Assembly (NCBI GenBank): GCA_029448655.1
Contig: JACCLO010000076.1
Span: forward strand, 1 to 40,209
DNA length: 40,209 nucleotides
Reading direction: 5' to 3'
Source: Wolfiporia cocos
Taxonomy: Eukaryota; Basidiomycota; Agaricomycetes; Polyporales; Phaeolaceae
The notes beneath the pieces are model-generated. The model ran no database searches. It was not told where the DNA came from and worked only from the letters and a program-made list of their open reading frames with translations. Below are positions 27,392 through 39,523 of this stretch, piece by piece; position 1 is the stretch's first letter; each line of letters begins with the position of its first letter. Position numbers and translations under genes: made by a program.

Positions 27392-30300
27392 CTACATGGT
27401 ATCACGGAGGACCTGCATGATCTCCTTCTGGAATCGAGCAAGATGAGCAGCCAACTCTTCATCGGGTAGCGAGGAATGATCGAGCGCTTGCGTGAGTTGG
27501 GTCCGTAGCTGAGAGCGGACTGAAAGTAGCACCTGCCATAAGGAGTACATACCCTGAGGAGGGCCTTGCGCCGTATGGAGACTTTGTTCGAGCGGCTATC
27601 CTGCTCCTGGCGTTCCTCCATCTCGCTCAAGGCTTCTGCGACCCGCCTTCCCTCGGCGAGGACGTCATTCGGTAGATCGGCAAGTCGGGCAAGATCAAGA
27701 CCTGGCACAGATGAAACTTAGCTCAGCGTACCACACAATATGTCCAACAAACCGTAGTGGCTCGTCTGTTCCGGCGCTCCGTCGACAACTCTGTGACGAA
27801 CAGCAAAGGGCCAAGGTCTCGCAAATGTACGCACCTGTATTGAAAAGTCATGCCAAAGTTCGACGTGGATTGGCGTGACCTCTGCGTCAGAAGTTAACAA
27901 AGATACACGAAGCGATTGGTATGGAGAACCTGAACGGCAAGATGAAGGCTGACAAGTTCTGTTAGTAACCGAGATGTAATCATTCAAAACCTACTCACTT
28001 GACAACAGATGGCTGGCGCGACAATGTTGTCGTGAGCTCGCTGAAGTGACTACAGGGCCTGTAAGCAACCCATACATTAGTGATAATGGTACAGGTGCAT
28101 ACGTTGCGAAGAAGACATATGACTAGCAAACCAACGGCATTATCAGTAATGTACAGGGACCGCAAAATGAGCCGGTACGACCTTGAGTTTGATGAGTTCC
28201 TCTGCGATGGCATGCGAGATGCCAACTTCTTCCCTTGGAGAGGTGCCGCGGCCAACTTCGTCGATCAGGATGAGAGAATTCTCCGTAGCAATCCCTGGCA
28301 CAATTTCGGCATCAAGATGATGCTGGTTTCATAGTTAGCTCAAGTTACAAACCAACGATCATCGCGCAAGATGCCATCTCACTCGCAAATGTGCTCAGGC
28401 TCTTTTCGATATCGTCGTCGTTCGATAGCCGAGTCAGGAGTGCATCGTGCAGTCTGCATGATACGACATTCAAAGAGGCGGTTTTGGTGATATTTGGAGA
28501 AGGTCCGCACCTGAAGCTACCGTACTCAGCAGGAACAAAGCATCCGCACATTGCCATGACTGTCAGCAGCCCAATCTGCCGCAAGTATATGCTCTTGCCT
28601 ATGGTCACAGACAATCGGATGTTTGTTGACCATATACGGGCTCGGCGTACCTAACATGCTGCGTTGAATCAGCATTGAGCGATAGATATGATGAATCAGA
28701 TGATCAGACGAACTTCGGCCCCTGGACAATTTGAAAAGAGGAAGCCTCGCAGCAATATACATCATTCGGTACAAGCGTCCCGGCCGCCTGAACGTTCTCT
28801 AGAACAGGATGCTGCCCCGCCTTTATGGCTAAGGTTCCCGTGAACTCGGGACGCACTACACCAAGTATTAAGTGGTCACTGTTATCTAACTTAGAGGATG
28901 CTCACCATAGTCACGCACTAAGAAATCAAAACCAAACCTTACAATCAACATCTCTGTCAGTCTAGCATTTACAGGACGTACGAATGCTGGCATGCGCAAA
29001 AGACCACAACATGTCCACAATGGCAACGGCCTCCGAAGCTTTGTACAGAGCTCCAATGACATCGACGATCTCGGCGATCAACTCTTGTATAATCCTGGTA
29101 TGACCTGTGAGCCGGGTATTGGAATGCCAACCGGTACTACATACTTGTCACTCATGATCAGCGTCTCGTCCAGTGCATCCTTCATGCGCGCGTTTCTCTT
29201 CTTCTGCTCAAGCTGTGAGCATTCTCACACTGGTAACCTCGTACAGGACTGACCAGCTCGATACTAGAAAAGAGCCACCGCTTTCTCTGAGCTGTCACAT
29301 TCACAAAGCCTCTAGGTAGCTCCCCTCGGAGATCTGTCTTCTTCAAAGCAAAAACGAAGCCTGTGTCCTGGTACACTAGACTAAGAGGCAGGTCGTGTTG
29401 CTCCGAGAGTTCGCGGTTCAATGCAAATATATCCCCGACATTCTCCTTGTATGTTTCTCGTGCGACGTCAAGGAGGCGATTGTAGTTTGCCTGATTTGCT
29501 GGATTTGAGCATTAACAAATGATGTTAAGGAGGAGGAAACATACCTTGACGGCGTACACACGTGCATTCACCGCATTCAGGCCGCGCTGTATAGATCCAT
29601 CGAATCTCAACGAAGGCTGCGTTATTTGGCACGTACTTTCGCTGAAGCTTCTTCTTCATTCAATGCTTCGCTAACATGCTGTTCGATTCTTGAAAGTCGC
29701 TCGTCAGAGATCATCTACATCGAACAGGCGCTTAGCGCGCATCCAATCTACAATTATATCTCCAGCACCTACGTCCAGTACGATTCGTAACAGACGGGAG
29801 CGGCTGCCTGTCAAGGCTTTCGCGAGAACGGGCATGTTCTTGACTATGTTTCGGAGACTGAGCATTTGCGCGACGCGAGCGGCAGCAAGCTTTGCAGTGC
29901 TTGTCTCACGCGCCTCGGATGCAGCAAGCTGATGATTCAAATGAGCATTGATACTGTGCATGACCTGAAACGGCGAAAGCTTGCCGAGCAGATTAGCTTA
30001 TCGAAGTCCATATTATGGAGGGACTTGAGCGCGTTCTTCATATTGTCGAAACGATTTCCATTCTGTATGAGCTCTTTAAGACAGTAAGCCGAAATAGACA
30101 CATCCATGGAGTTGATAGACCTTCGACGACATCAAGGCGCGCCTCTATAGAAGACTGTCTGCAGCATTATTAGATCAACTCCGTAACGGTTGCAAAATGA
30201 GATACCAGTGATAGGCGCGAGTACATTTGCCCGGAGGAGGCGAGCACCCATTGCAGTGTATGTATGATTTAATAGCCTAGGTGTGAATTACTTGAATCGT

Positions 30301-31139
30301 GGGCATATATTAAGAGACAGAGAGGGTTTACCCAAACATGGAATGGGTGGACCTCTTGAATGAGATGCTGCCCACCAGCTCCAAGTTTCGAGCAGTCTCG
30401 GGATCTATCATCATGCTGCCTTCTACTTGTACATATCGTATGAGGAGCGAAGAAGGAGCAAAGCGTAAATTGAGCTTCGACTCTGCATACTCGAATAGCG
30501 CGCTAGCTGCAGAGAGCGCGTAATACCTATTAATGTTGTTCAGTATAGTCGCAAGGTTTCGGACGCATATACCCACTTGCTGGACACCGCGACAAGAGTT
30601 GCAGGCCGCTCATCGTCATCAACTATCAGCTGGTTGACAAAGGCAAGTCCTGCGTTTACAGTTGCAACGCGAAGCATGTGCTCAGTAGTCATATTGCTCA
30701 CCAGCATCATCGTTCCAGTATTTTCTCATCACTGGATCGACTGTGGCATCAAACTCTTCGATCATGCACTGCACTAGGACCGAAGTCGACGAGGCTTTCT
30801 TTCCTCCAGATGCCATAGGTGTATCTATCAGAGATAAAAAGGTGTTTGGGACCAGAATAATGGATGGAGAATGCAGATGAAGCTGATGCAGCGTCTTGAC
30901 ATATGTGGGACTGTCCACGAGCTGCGGACCATCATATTGAGCGATGATTCAGTACGAGCTGACTACATGCGCACCTGGATAAGGGAAACCCTCCCGGTAT
31001 CCTTGTCCAATGCAGCAAGGCCGACTTCACGTGACACTCCGCGCCCTTCCAGGACATAGCTGGCCTCGTGCCTGGATGATGCGGCGGTCTGGGGTCGGGC
31101 GGTAGCCGGACGCGACTGGGCTGCCCAGCCGCGTGACAT
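27392..31139 (-). CDS. MSH4: MutS homolog 4, meiotic crossover protein (one frame discrepancy)
   Basis: About twenty short exons follow the MSH4 order: ATG at 31139, N-terminal low-complexity part, ASYVLEGRGVSREVGLAALD, YVKTLHQLHLHSPSIILVP, the lever/clamp region (MLSLRNIVKNMPVLAKALTG; VGDIFALNRELSEQHDLPLS), the ATPase with Walker A GPNMLGKS, IYLRQIGLLTVMAMCG, Walker B LILIDEVGRGTSP, ATHFSELTTTLSRQ, GAPEQTSHYGLDLARLADLP, and the stop at 27392. It lacks the mismatch-recognition domain of MSH2/3/6. With MSH5 it forms a clamp on recombination intermediates in meiosis. Oddities are Leu for the usual Ser in GPNMSGKS, an 8-nt exon inside Walker A, a GC-AG intron near 29990, and one missing base at the exon junction 30206/30158. 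The last is either a sequencing error or the first step of decay. Confidence 0.93.
28651..28658 (-). other. MSH4: 8-nt microexon encoding the middle of MSH4 Walker A
   Basis: CATGTTAG is bounded by introns of 55 (28659-28713) and 52 bases (28599-28650) with GT and AG ends. It joins CCGAA and GCAAGAGC to give P-N-M-L-G-K-S. Skipping it would shift the frame and remove the ATP-binding loop. Confidence 0.75.
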
Positions 31140-31481
31140 CGCCGTAGCGGGGTGGGATGAGGCAGGGCGTGCAAAGCCAGGAAAATATGGGACGAGCGTA
31201 GCGATCCAGCGAAAAGGAAAAGGCGCGAGACCGAGGGCGACGACAAATGACGGCGGGTTTGAGTCCCCGCATGCGATCGATCGACGAGCGGTGCCGAATC
31301 TCGGGACATCCTAATAAGGGATCTCAATTGTGCGTACAGGGCAGGTCTGAAACGAATACAATACGAGACTCGAGCAACGGGAGGACGTACAGGATTGTGA
31401 AAGTTAGTTACATGTGTTATCACGCCCACACCGTCCGCCCTATGCCTTAATTACTGCGTCTGTGTCCATCTTGTCTTCATC
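31140..31481. promoter_or_regulatory. Divergent intergenic region between MSH4 and the p40-like relic
   Basis: About 340 bases separate the two divergent genes. No clear TATA or repeated operator is visible. Open frames continue upstream of the MSH4 ATG without a stop, so an earlier MSH4 start cannot be excluded. Confidence 0.4.
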
Positions 31482-32370
31482 CCGCCGCGGTGACAGCGTT
31501 GCGGTGCTCGCTCCTCTCGACGTGGTCCCGCTGAACACGAAGCAGCACGCGGCGCTATCGGGCTGGGACACGCTCCGTGGCCCACGGCGCGTGCTCTACG
31601 CCTTGCAGTCAGGTGTCCTGCGTCCCGTTTGCCGCGATCGGTCCCGCATATATAGTAACTCTTCATATGCACTCGCACTCACCCCCTGGAAGCATCCCTC
31701 GCACACGTAGTCTCGCCGACCGTCACGACGCTGCCCGCGATACACCTCTCCACGTCCTTCCCCTGCGCCCGGGCGCCACACGACGCAAACGGGCAGGCAG
31801 ACTGGGAGGAGGACGTATCTGCGCTCTTTCAGTAGGCTGGAATGGCATGCCTACACGCACAGCGGTGAGCTGCGCCATCTCCCTTTCACACGCCGATCTC
31901 ACCTCACTCACTCGGCCGCGGCAGGCCGCACGCTGGCGACGCTACCGACCCTTACGTTGCCGTCTACGCGCCGCCCGCGCCGGCGTCCGTCGCAGACGCG
32001 GTGCACGTCCGGTGGACCGGCCTCCTCCACACGCCGTTTGTGACTGACGTCGCGACCGCGCTCATGTTCATCCCCTTCCCTTCCAATCCCTGCCCTCTCA
32101 TAGCGGCTCGGTGCTGATTTATTGATATGGTAACTCCGGGCGCCGGGCGCCGGCCACACTTGCTGCTGTGACCGTGCACGGCGTCCCGACTGTGCCTGCG
32201 GCGTATGTTCATGCTGATACTAAGAGGACGGTGCCGCTCGCGCCGTGGGCGGGGTCAGAGGACACGTGATGCTTGCTCCTTGGGAGGAACGAGGAGGGCC
32301 GGGAGGAGGAGGACGTGTGGACGCTGGCGGAGACTAGTGTGGGAAAATGGGACGAGCTGGTGGGTGGGTG
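31482..32370 (+). pseudogene. RNase P/MRP p40-like subunit, with a nonsense mutation
   Basis: The plus strand reads VAVLAPLDVVPLNTKQHAAL and GPRRVLYALQ (31497-31615), an Ala/His-rich block LPAIHLSTSF, EEDVSALFQ-stop-AGMACLHAQR (31810-31870), then after an intron DPYVAVYAPPAPASV, AVHVRWTGLLHTPFV (to about 32060), VPTVPAAYVHADTKRT and finally LAETSVGKWDELVGG before TGA at 32370. The order EWxGMACL...DPYVAVY...GLL...AY/W...VGKWD recalls the Rpp40 family (RNase P/MRP, tRNA and rRNA processing). This is a family-level impression only. The TAG at about 31832 stands where a Trp would fit, and another stop lies near 32266, so the copy looks inactive. Codons are strongly GC-rich. Confidence 0.45.
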
Positions 32371-32401
32371 ATCGAATCCTCCTCCGAACCCCGGCCATAG
32401 G

Positions 32402-33509
32402 TTTCGACACTGATCGCAATATTGGTCTCCCACTCGAAGCTCAAGCGCTCACTATCCTCGCCAATCGAGACGTCATCCTCGAAGACTTCGAGCAGGTGCG
32501 GCACTATTTCACGACGCCCCAGCTTCGCAGGTACCTCCTCTTCGATCAAATGCTTCGCGCCGGTCCGATCGACCTCGGGGAGTTCGCGCTGCCGGGTGGC
32601 TACGAAGCTTTACGGTCGCTATGGGCAGAGGATCTACGGTGCCCTCACCAGTTCTCGGAGTATGACTCCACTGCCAACACGACGATCGTTCACGGGCAGC
32701 CACTTCCCCCTGGGTTCTTCGATCCGCCGACTACCCCTCACGCCGAGGACAGGGACGCACTCACACCAGTGCAGATCGCTACGTGTGCCGGGCCAGCTGT
32801 GTTGATTTCTTTTGCACACTCGTCTCGTTGCTGTCAGAGCTGAAAATAACAACGATTCTCGGAGACCGGCTCGACCCTTCGAGCATCAAGGCTGGTAAGA
32901 CAACTCCAGGCTCCGACGGCAAAGAAGAGCGTGTTGTTCGAACACTTGGCAGGCGCGAGATCAGCGCCGAGCTCATTGTACGCATCCTCACTTTTTTGAG
33001 AATCAGCATCATGTACTCATGCTATTTTAAGCTACTTTGCACTGGTCAGAAATCTATTACCGATCTTGTCGCACGGGCAATTTCAGATGCAGTTATACTC
33101 GATGGATCGAAGAAAGACTCATACGTGTCAAGCGAACAATGCAGGTCGCTGTCCCAAGTAATCCCGCTGCGCCCGACATGCTAGTAGATTCTGCCACGGA
33201 GGGTGGTGATGAACATTTGCACGTACCACATCCGCACTTATTCGCTAGGGATCAAGCAGACTCGTCAAACGACGACTTCGAGCAATTTACGCCTGGCCCT
33301 CCGATGATCAAGACTACGCTCTGTCTCGTGAGCAACCCCCCCTCCCTCCTTTCCTAGTTGCTGTTTGGTGCCTCATAAGACTTCATTTATAGACTAAACA
33401 GCTATATGAGGTTGACGGAGAAGTGGGCGCGAAGATGGATGGGATGCCGGACTTGGAGGCGCATCGGATGTGGCAGTTCTATGGCGTTGAGACCGACGGA
33501 GACAAGATG
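32402..33509 (+). pseudogene. Unknown multi-exon gene, probably broken
   Basis: The first block (32402-32780) reads GFDTDRNIGLPLEAQALTIL, DVILEDFEQVRHYFTTPQLR, YLLFDQMLRAGPIDLGEFAL and IVHGQPLPPGFFDPP. In another frame follow SELKITTILGDRLDPSSIKA and GRREISAELIVRILTFLR (32840-33000). After likely introns come VAVPSNPAAPDMLVDS, DDFEQFTPGPPMIK and KQLYEVDGEVGAKM, ending with WQFYGVETDGDKMYE at 33509. The blocks are clearly coding and on one strand, but no convincing first exon or ATG is found, and the frame change near 32780 has no clean splice site. I do not recognise the family. It could be a real gene with an unusual intron. Confidence 0.45.
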
Positions 33510-33888
33510 TATGAGTGATTGGCTCTCGTATGCATTGTTCGGACATTCTTGTCACTCTACGCCAGCTTTGGTTATGCTTCTTTCTTGTCTTGTACCATTA
33601 TCGCATACCTCGCCCTGAAGACAAACGAGCGGCAAGGGTGGCTACTTTCTGCTAATGAGAAATATCATATACCATACATATACCAGCTATGTTTGAAGCG
33701 TCCGCAGAAGCACAAGCTTGTATTCTGGACAACGTCGGCTCGAATCGGCGTCTTAATTCAGAGATGTCTAGTAGCGCGTGCGTTGCGTCGCGTCACGTAT
33801 TTGTGATGGATGTGACACTACGCGTTTCCGCGTCGCGCCTTGTTCTTGACAGCCATACTAGTTACTCCTTGTACACCCACCACTTGAA
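33510..33888. other. Intergenic; likely promoter of the axis-protein gene
   Basis: No coding pattern. A GCGTTGCGTCGCGTCACG repeat-like stretch near 33780 and a CTTGTACACC motif lie upstream of the ATG at 33889. No TATA box is certain. Confidence 0.4.
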
Positions 33889-36800
33889 ATGTCTGCCTCC
33901 GATTCTCCTTTCAAATTGCTGCAGCAGACTATCTCAAAATCTCGCGCCAAGAATAGCAAAAGTCTAGCAGAGGCCCTCGAGAAGGTGTCCTCCCACCTCG
34001 TCTTACTCGTAAGGCAGCTATTTGGGGCTCAGTGGATGTCTGTTCATCATCATATAGAATTTATCCACGATATCCGAGCAAGCATCCAAAGTGTTATCTC
34101 AGTGTCTGCGCAGGCCCCTTCTTCCCATATACTCTGCTTTTCCGCAGCCTGCCCTTGAAGCCGCTGCCGCGATTTTCTACAAGGTCTATCACGAGAAGGT
34201 TCTCCCAACTCTTAGAAAGCAGCAGAATGAGCAACAGGGGTTATGGGAAGGAGTGCTCAACTCTCTCTTGTCCGGTGTTCTCGTATGCTTTAGTTCGATG
34301 TTTACGCTTTGTCCGGGAAGCTGACTATGTCCAGGATTTTCTCGATGAAAGTGAAAACGGTAATCTCCATCCCCATTCCCTTCTTCAGATGGGCTCATGG
34401 GTGCGCTAGACAAAGGCAAAAGTAGCAAAGCAAAGGACGTCATAGCAGCCACGCTTTTTCCCAATCTATGCGACATATGTTTCTCACCAACTGCTCCGAT
34501 GATAAGTACTGGTTTACGATGCACTGTACGGTCTCTTACACCTTTATTTATGCGCCAAACTTACACTCATTTCGACATTACCAGGCATATACTCTTCTCG
34601 CCGATTCTGCTGCGATGCATCACGCCAATCAACACACGCTTCGTGACGACCAAATCCTTGGAGGGTGAGCCTGATTCCATTTTACCTTACTATGCCGCAT
34701 ACCATTTCTTGTGCGTAGTCGTCGCCTCGGAGCCACCATCTGGCGCACCAAAGGTAAGCTCTCTCGAAGCAGCGTCATGTCAGATTCCGATACCATGATC
34801 CAGATTTCCTTCCTCTGGAGAGCTTGTTGACGCTATTTGCGCGTCTATTGCCTTCAACGAAGGGGGCTGCCTCCGGTCGCGCAAACCGTACTGCATTCAT
34901 CCAGTCTGTGTTCAGCAAGTCGTCTCCCCCGGAAACCACCAGCATCGGACAAAAGGTCACGGGGCTGCTTGAGAACGTGCCCTCGGAGGACTGGGACGTG
35001 ACCTCACGGAAGATTGCCGAAGCACTGGCTGCTGGCGACCGGACTTTGTGAGTAACTTAAGCTGCCGTATTATCACGCTGACCGGCGCCATATAGCCCGC
35101 AGCCTTTTGCGATAGAAGAAGTCTGTGCCTGTGGGCAAACACAACGATGCGATAGGCTATATGTCGATCCCAAGGCAATACTCGTGAACATGCTCATAGA
35201 AGTGTGCCTTTTGACCTTATTCGATGTCCGTCATACGGCGAGCTGATTATATGTTCATACATCGATACAGGATAACCAATATGAATCCCTGACAATCTCA
35301 TACACTTCCATACACAAAATAGATATCCTGCGCGAGCGTTCTGGCGAGGAGAGGGTCGGCGCGCAGGTGCAAATTGTCATGTGCAGTCCTCCTATTCTCG
35401 GAGGAGAACCGATAACCTCTGGCATAGACGAAAGCGGCCCAGTTGTAACGTTTACTCTTACGAGCGGCGATCTGGACAGATTCGCAAATGCGTTGCGCGA
35501 CAGAGGTCAAGTAAGAAAGCGTAGCTTATACTTTCTATCTGGTTTGCGAGTGCTGACACGGTATCGTAATGCAGGGACAGAAGTATAGAGAGATACTCCC
35601 ACCGAAGCTATCACTAGCGACGTCGCCACTGGTTTTAGATTTTGACACCCAGGGCAAGCCGATGAAACAACTAAGCCAATCCGAGGTGCGCTAAATTGAT
35701 CGCATTCTTCCATGACTGATCTCCACTCACTAGAGGATTGAGAAAGTCCAACAATGTGAGTATCACACAATCCATAGCATCCGCGCTCATCAACACTGTC
35801 AACTTTCCGCTAGTCTACAATACCAACCAAAGCAGTGACGAACTCAGCTGCGGATCAGACCTTGATAACGCGACTAGTTCGAGATCTTCTGCTATCGACG
35901 AACGTCAGTCTATGAAATCTACGCCCCATATGCGTTCGAAAAATGTCCGAAGAGAAGCCTTTGGCGCAAGCGATGAGGAACTATGTGATCCATCTGACGT
36001 CGACTCGGTTCTGCTGGCCCCGCCTCAACGTAGGCAACGGTCGGAAGGCCCTAGAGTAATCTCCACTAGGTCAGCCAAATCGTCCGAATCCCGACTTGCC
36101 GGGAAAACCCGCAAGTCGACCAATAACTCTGTTGCCGCCAAGGCCTACAAGAGAAAGCGAGATTCTACTGAGTGCAGCGAAGACGGTCCTAACTCAGATA
36201 AGCTGGCAGAGGACGCTGTTGCCAATAAACGATCCAAGACTTCCCCGACAGGTCGTAGCGCTCTTTGCACACCAGATCCTCCAGAGCGCACGGAATCTCA
36301 GGTGCTTCAGCCTCGTTCTACAGCGGCGACTAGGGCAACCAACAGATATCACGGCGAAAAGGAGAAAATATGTTCTCCTACCTCATGCTCCCACATGATT
36401 GACTATGGTGCTCTACCCGAATCCGATCCATTTTCGTCTACTCGGAACACGTTGTCTCCTCTCACAGCTTTGTTTGCTCGTCGCAAGAAGGCCGACAATA
36501 AGCCTGCCCTGGAAAGCAAAGCCCCTCAGTCGAGCACGACCAAAGGTAGACCTCATAAAGCAAAGCTCTGGAAGACAAAACCGTCTCCGCCGGGCCCTAT
36601 CATCTACCAGGGAGCCTCGGACGACGATCCGTTATGTGACAGGCATGAGCTATCTGACACGTTCGTCGAGGACGAACCTGTCGAAGAGACTAAGGAAAAT
36701 CAATCGGAAGTAAAAATCAAGACACACGCAAAGCATGTGGTCCCTGCTCTCGCAGCCAGTGCTTCGACAACGGACAAAAGGGTATGTTTGTTCTCTTGCG

Positions 36801-38272
36801 TTCTCGTGATTGATGAGAAAGCCATATCATGGTCGTGGACTACAGAGGGTCGAAATGTCGAACCCTGCCTTGCAAGAGAAAGCTCACCCATTGTCAGGTT
36901 CTACCAACATTGCTAAGGCGCGTGTACCGTGACACTTTCTACGCCATACGCTAATACTAAAACAGTCCACAAGCAAAAAGAGAAAGATTGCGCCATGGGC
37001 CAACCTCACTTCTGAAGCCCCTCACAGATCTGCGACTGTAGACAACAGTACGAGCGGAGTTCCTGGTGTTCACCATGAAGAAACCATACAGCCTACACTG
37101 AATACTTTGGGATGCACATCTCTGTCCAAGAAGTCTATGTCATCATCCGCATCTGAAAGCCTCTTGACGGGATCTGGTAATGTTCATACAGGGCCTCTGC
37201 CTGAGGAGCCAGCCACCGCTGAAGATTCTATGTCAGACATCTCCGAAGTTGCCAACAAGGCGATACATGCGACCATAGCAGATTCCATGCTCGGAACGAA
37301 TACCACACCAAGATCCGATCGTATACATTCTCCTGCTCCTCTCGTCATTCCCTCTCCGGAAAAGCTTGAGCAAACTGATTTTGAGTTGACGGAGGTAACA
37401 TCTACCCCAATTGGCAAGGTTGTTGAGGTCGATGATTGTGCAGGAGACTCTGTCTCCACGAGAAAGACCCATCCTAGACATTCCGTTACCTTCGCGCCAG
37501 TCGTGGAAGAATGCGAACCGTTGCCGGAGTTGAACTTTGAGATTGGTTCTCGGAGTCAGCCCACATCGCTGAGCCCATACAAGCGAGAGAGGGCTACTGG
37601 TAAACTTATCCATAGATACAACGGCGCACTTCTGACTTTTGTTGTTAGTGTCACTGGGACTGCTGCTGCAGGATATTGAACACGAGCCTTTCATAGGGCG
37701 ACGTGAACGTGGCTCATTCCGGAAAACAAATATAACGGGTGCTGGGAACCGCTCGCGGTGCAAGGAAGCCACTGCAAATGTCCAAGACATCGAAGATGTT
37801 CTGCGGGAGTTGCATCAGGTGCCGTAGAAGCTGCTAAGGATATTGCGGTATGCTGAGTATGTGCTCGACCCTCGCAGGCTATTTTCGGCAAGATCACGGA
37901 TCGCTTTGACAGCGTACGTGAAGAAGTGCACATTGATCGGAGTGCAATCCTCCGGGAGGCAGCGCAGGATCCTATGCACATGCGTGCGGATAGGTGTGTG
38001 CTGACTGCCCATACATACTTCGCATTCTTGCGGACCTGCTGATCCCTGTGAACGGCCACTGCAGTGTCGCCCACTTCAACCGCCTTATCGACCTCGAGGC
38101 CGAATATGCGTCCTCTGGGCGTGCTGTCATTGACAGTTTGGAAGAGTTGCTTCGCGCAAATGAAGGGATATGCTGCAAAATAGAAGAGACGATAAAGAGC
38201 ATCGATCGTACAACACTCGTTGGAAGGATGCCGGTGGTCCTAGTGGAAATTCCCGCGAGCCTGAGACAGTGA
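33889..38272 (+). CDS. Candidate meiotic chromosome-axis core protein (SYCP2/Red1/Rec10-like), 17 exons
   Basis: Seventeen exons with GT-AG introns join in phase to 3,384 bases (1,127 aa). Exons: 33889-34008, 34058-34090, 34148-34282, 34335-34359, 34389-34525, 34585-34664, 34719-34753, 34804-35047, 35096-35201, 35271-35510, 35575-35685, 35734-35755, 35814-36781, 36966-37599, 37649-37818, 37878-37993, 38065-38272. Residues 1-270 are helical and repeat-like (SPFKLLQQTISKSRAKNSKS; LESLLTLFARLLPSTKG). Residues 271-430 look like a PH-type barrel (RLYVDPKAILVN, YESLTISYTSIHKIDIL, VVTFTLTSGDLDRFANALRD). About 430-1000 is disordered, Ser-rich and basic (KAYKRKRDS, STSKKRKIAPWANL). The last 120 residues predict a coiled coil (FGKITDRFDSVREEVHIDRS; FNRLIDLEAEYASSG). 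SYCP2, Red1 and Rec10 share this layout: they organise meiotic chromosome loops and recruit HORMA proteins. Sequence identity is too low for certainty. Confidence 0.6.
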
Positions 38273-39523
38273 AAGGAATACAACCATGTTATAGTAGAGA
38301 ACGCGGTGAGTTCGCTCGATATCACAAACGCTCTAGTACAAATCATTGCATGTTGATCATCACATGCAGCTGTAGCATGAAACAGGAAACAAGACACAGC
38401 TGTATACAAGCGATCGGTCCACGCACGCCTCAGAAGGGATAGTGTTAGTTTACATGACCATTGCAAGCGGAAGGTGATATGTGCAATGCATGTAACTCTC
38501 ACCTAACTACCGTCATCCGGCATTCGATACTCAAATAACTTGTTGTTCTAACAATGGTATGCCAATAACCCCGTGCAAAACCACCTAGCATTCCAACGCA
38601 GCATGAGGAAGCTAAAGTATTCGCCGTGACACCTCGCTACCCAGCTTCCTTTGTTCATACCGTCTCGATACAGAGCACCTTGTGTTATGCATCCATCGGG
38701 CTCATCTCGACCACTGTTGGGGCGCGGCCACTCCTCGCCGGTGTGGCACCCTTCTCTTCCCATCCCGCGCGCCACACTATCTTCCATTTTCCACACTCTC
38801 GTTGAATGGTTACTTCTTCCATCATTGCCGAACACGCTCTCTGACACCCGTAACATAAGTTTATATCCAATGACGGCGACAGCCTGAGACATTGTTTCAC
38901 GGCATTGCGGCGGGTCTCTTGGCACGGAAAGATTAGGTTTACTTCTCAATAAAATCGGCTATGAGCACAGCTGTGCACGCATCAAAGCACGCATTGGTGA
39001 GCCGATTTGCTATCGACCTCCGCCATTATGTGGGCTGGAACTGCATCAGAATGGTGCCTGTGCGCAGCACACATGAAAGCGTGAAGGGGACTTGCTAGGT
39101 GCACCATTCACGAAGGGTTCACGAGCCTAGACGATCATTGCGAGATGAACGGGCGTGGTGTCTCACTGTGCCTTGCGAACAAGTGCCTCGCTAGTGCAGA
39201 TGCATTTGGGTGACGGGGATCGCGAGATGAACGGACTTCTCACTCTGAGTGCGAGTGAGAGTCGACTTCGTGATCGCGTACTAGCTTGCCGTGAATTGGA
39301 AGGGATTAATATGGATCGTAAACGCCCAGCGCCACCGATGCCGCGAGTCGGCACACTGGTTTGTCAGCATGGGACCCTGGACACCATGCATATATGGTCA
39401 CCGGAGCACTGGTTGCCGTCCAGTGCAGCGTGGTGACTCTTGCTTACTGATAGGTAGACTCGCATCTCTCCTATTGACTGCCACCACCACAGCCCTCCCC
39501 CTCCCAAGCCCAAGCACGGTGTC
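38273..39523. other. No supported gene
   Basis: Frames at 38548-38949 (minus) and 38651-38887 (plus) overlap and show no motif. Near 39140-39230 a GCGAGATGAACGG direct repeat, spaced about 90 bases, is visible. Confidence 0.35.

Noticed and set aside
38548..38949. 133-codon minus-strand frame
   Set aside because: Overlaps a plus-strand frame, with no recognisable domain or intron structure.
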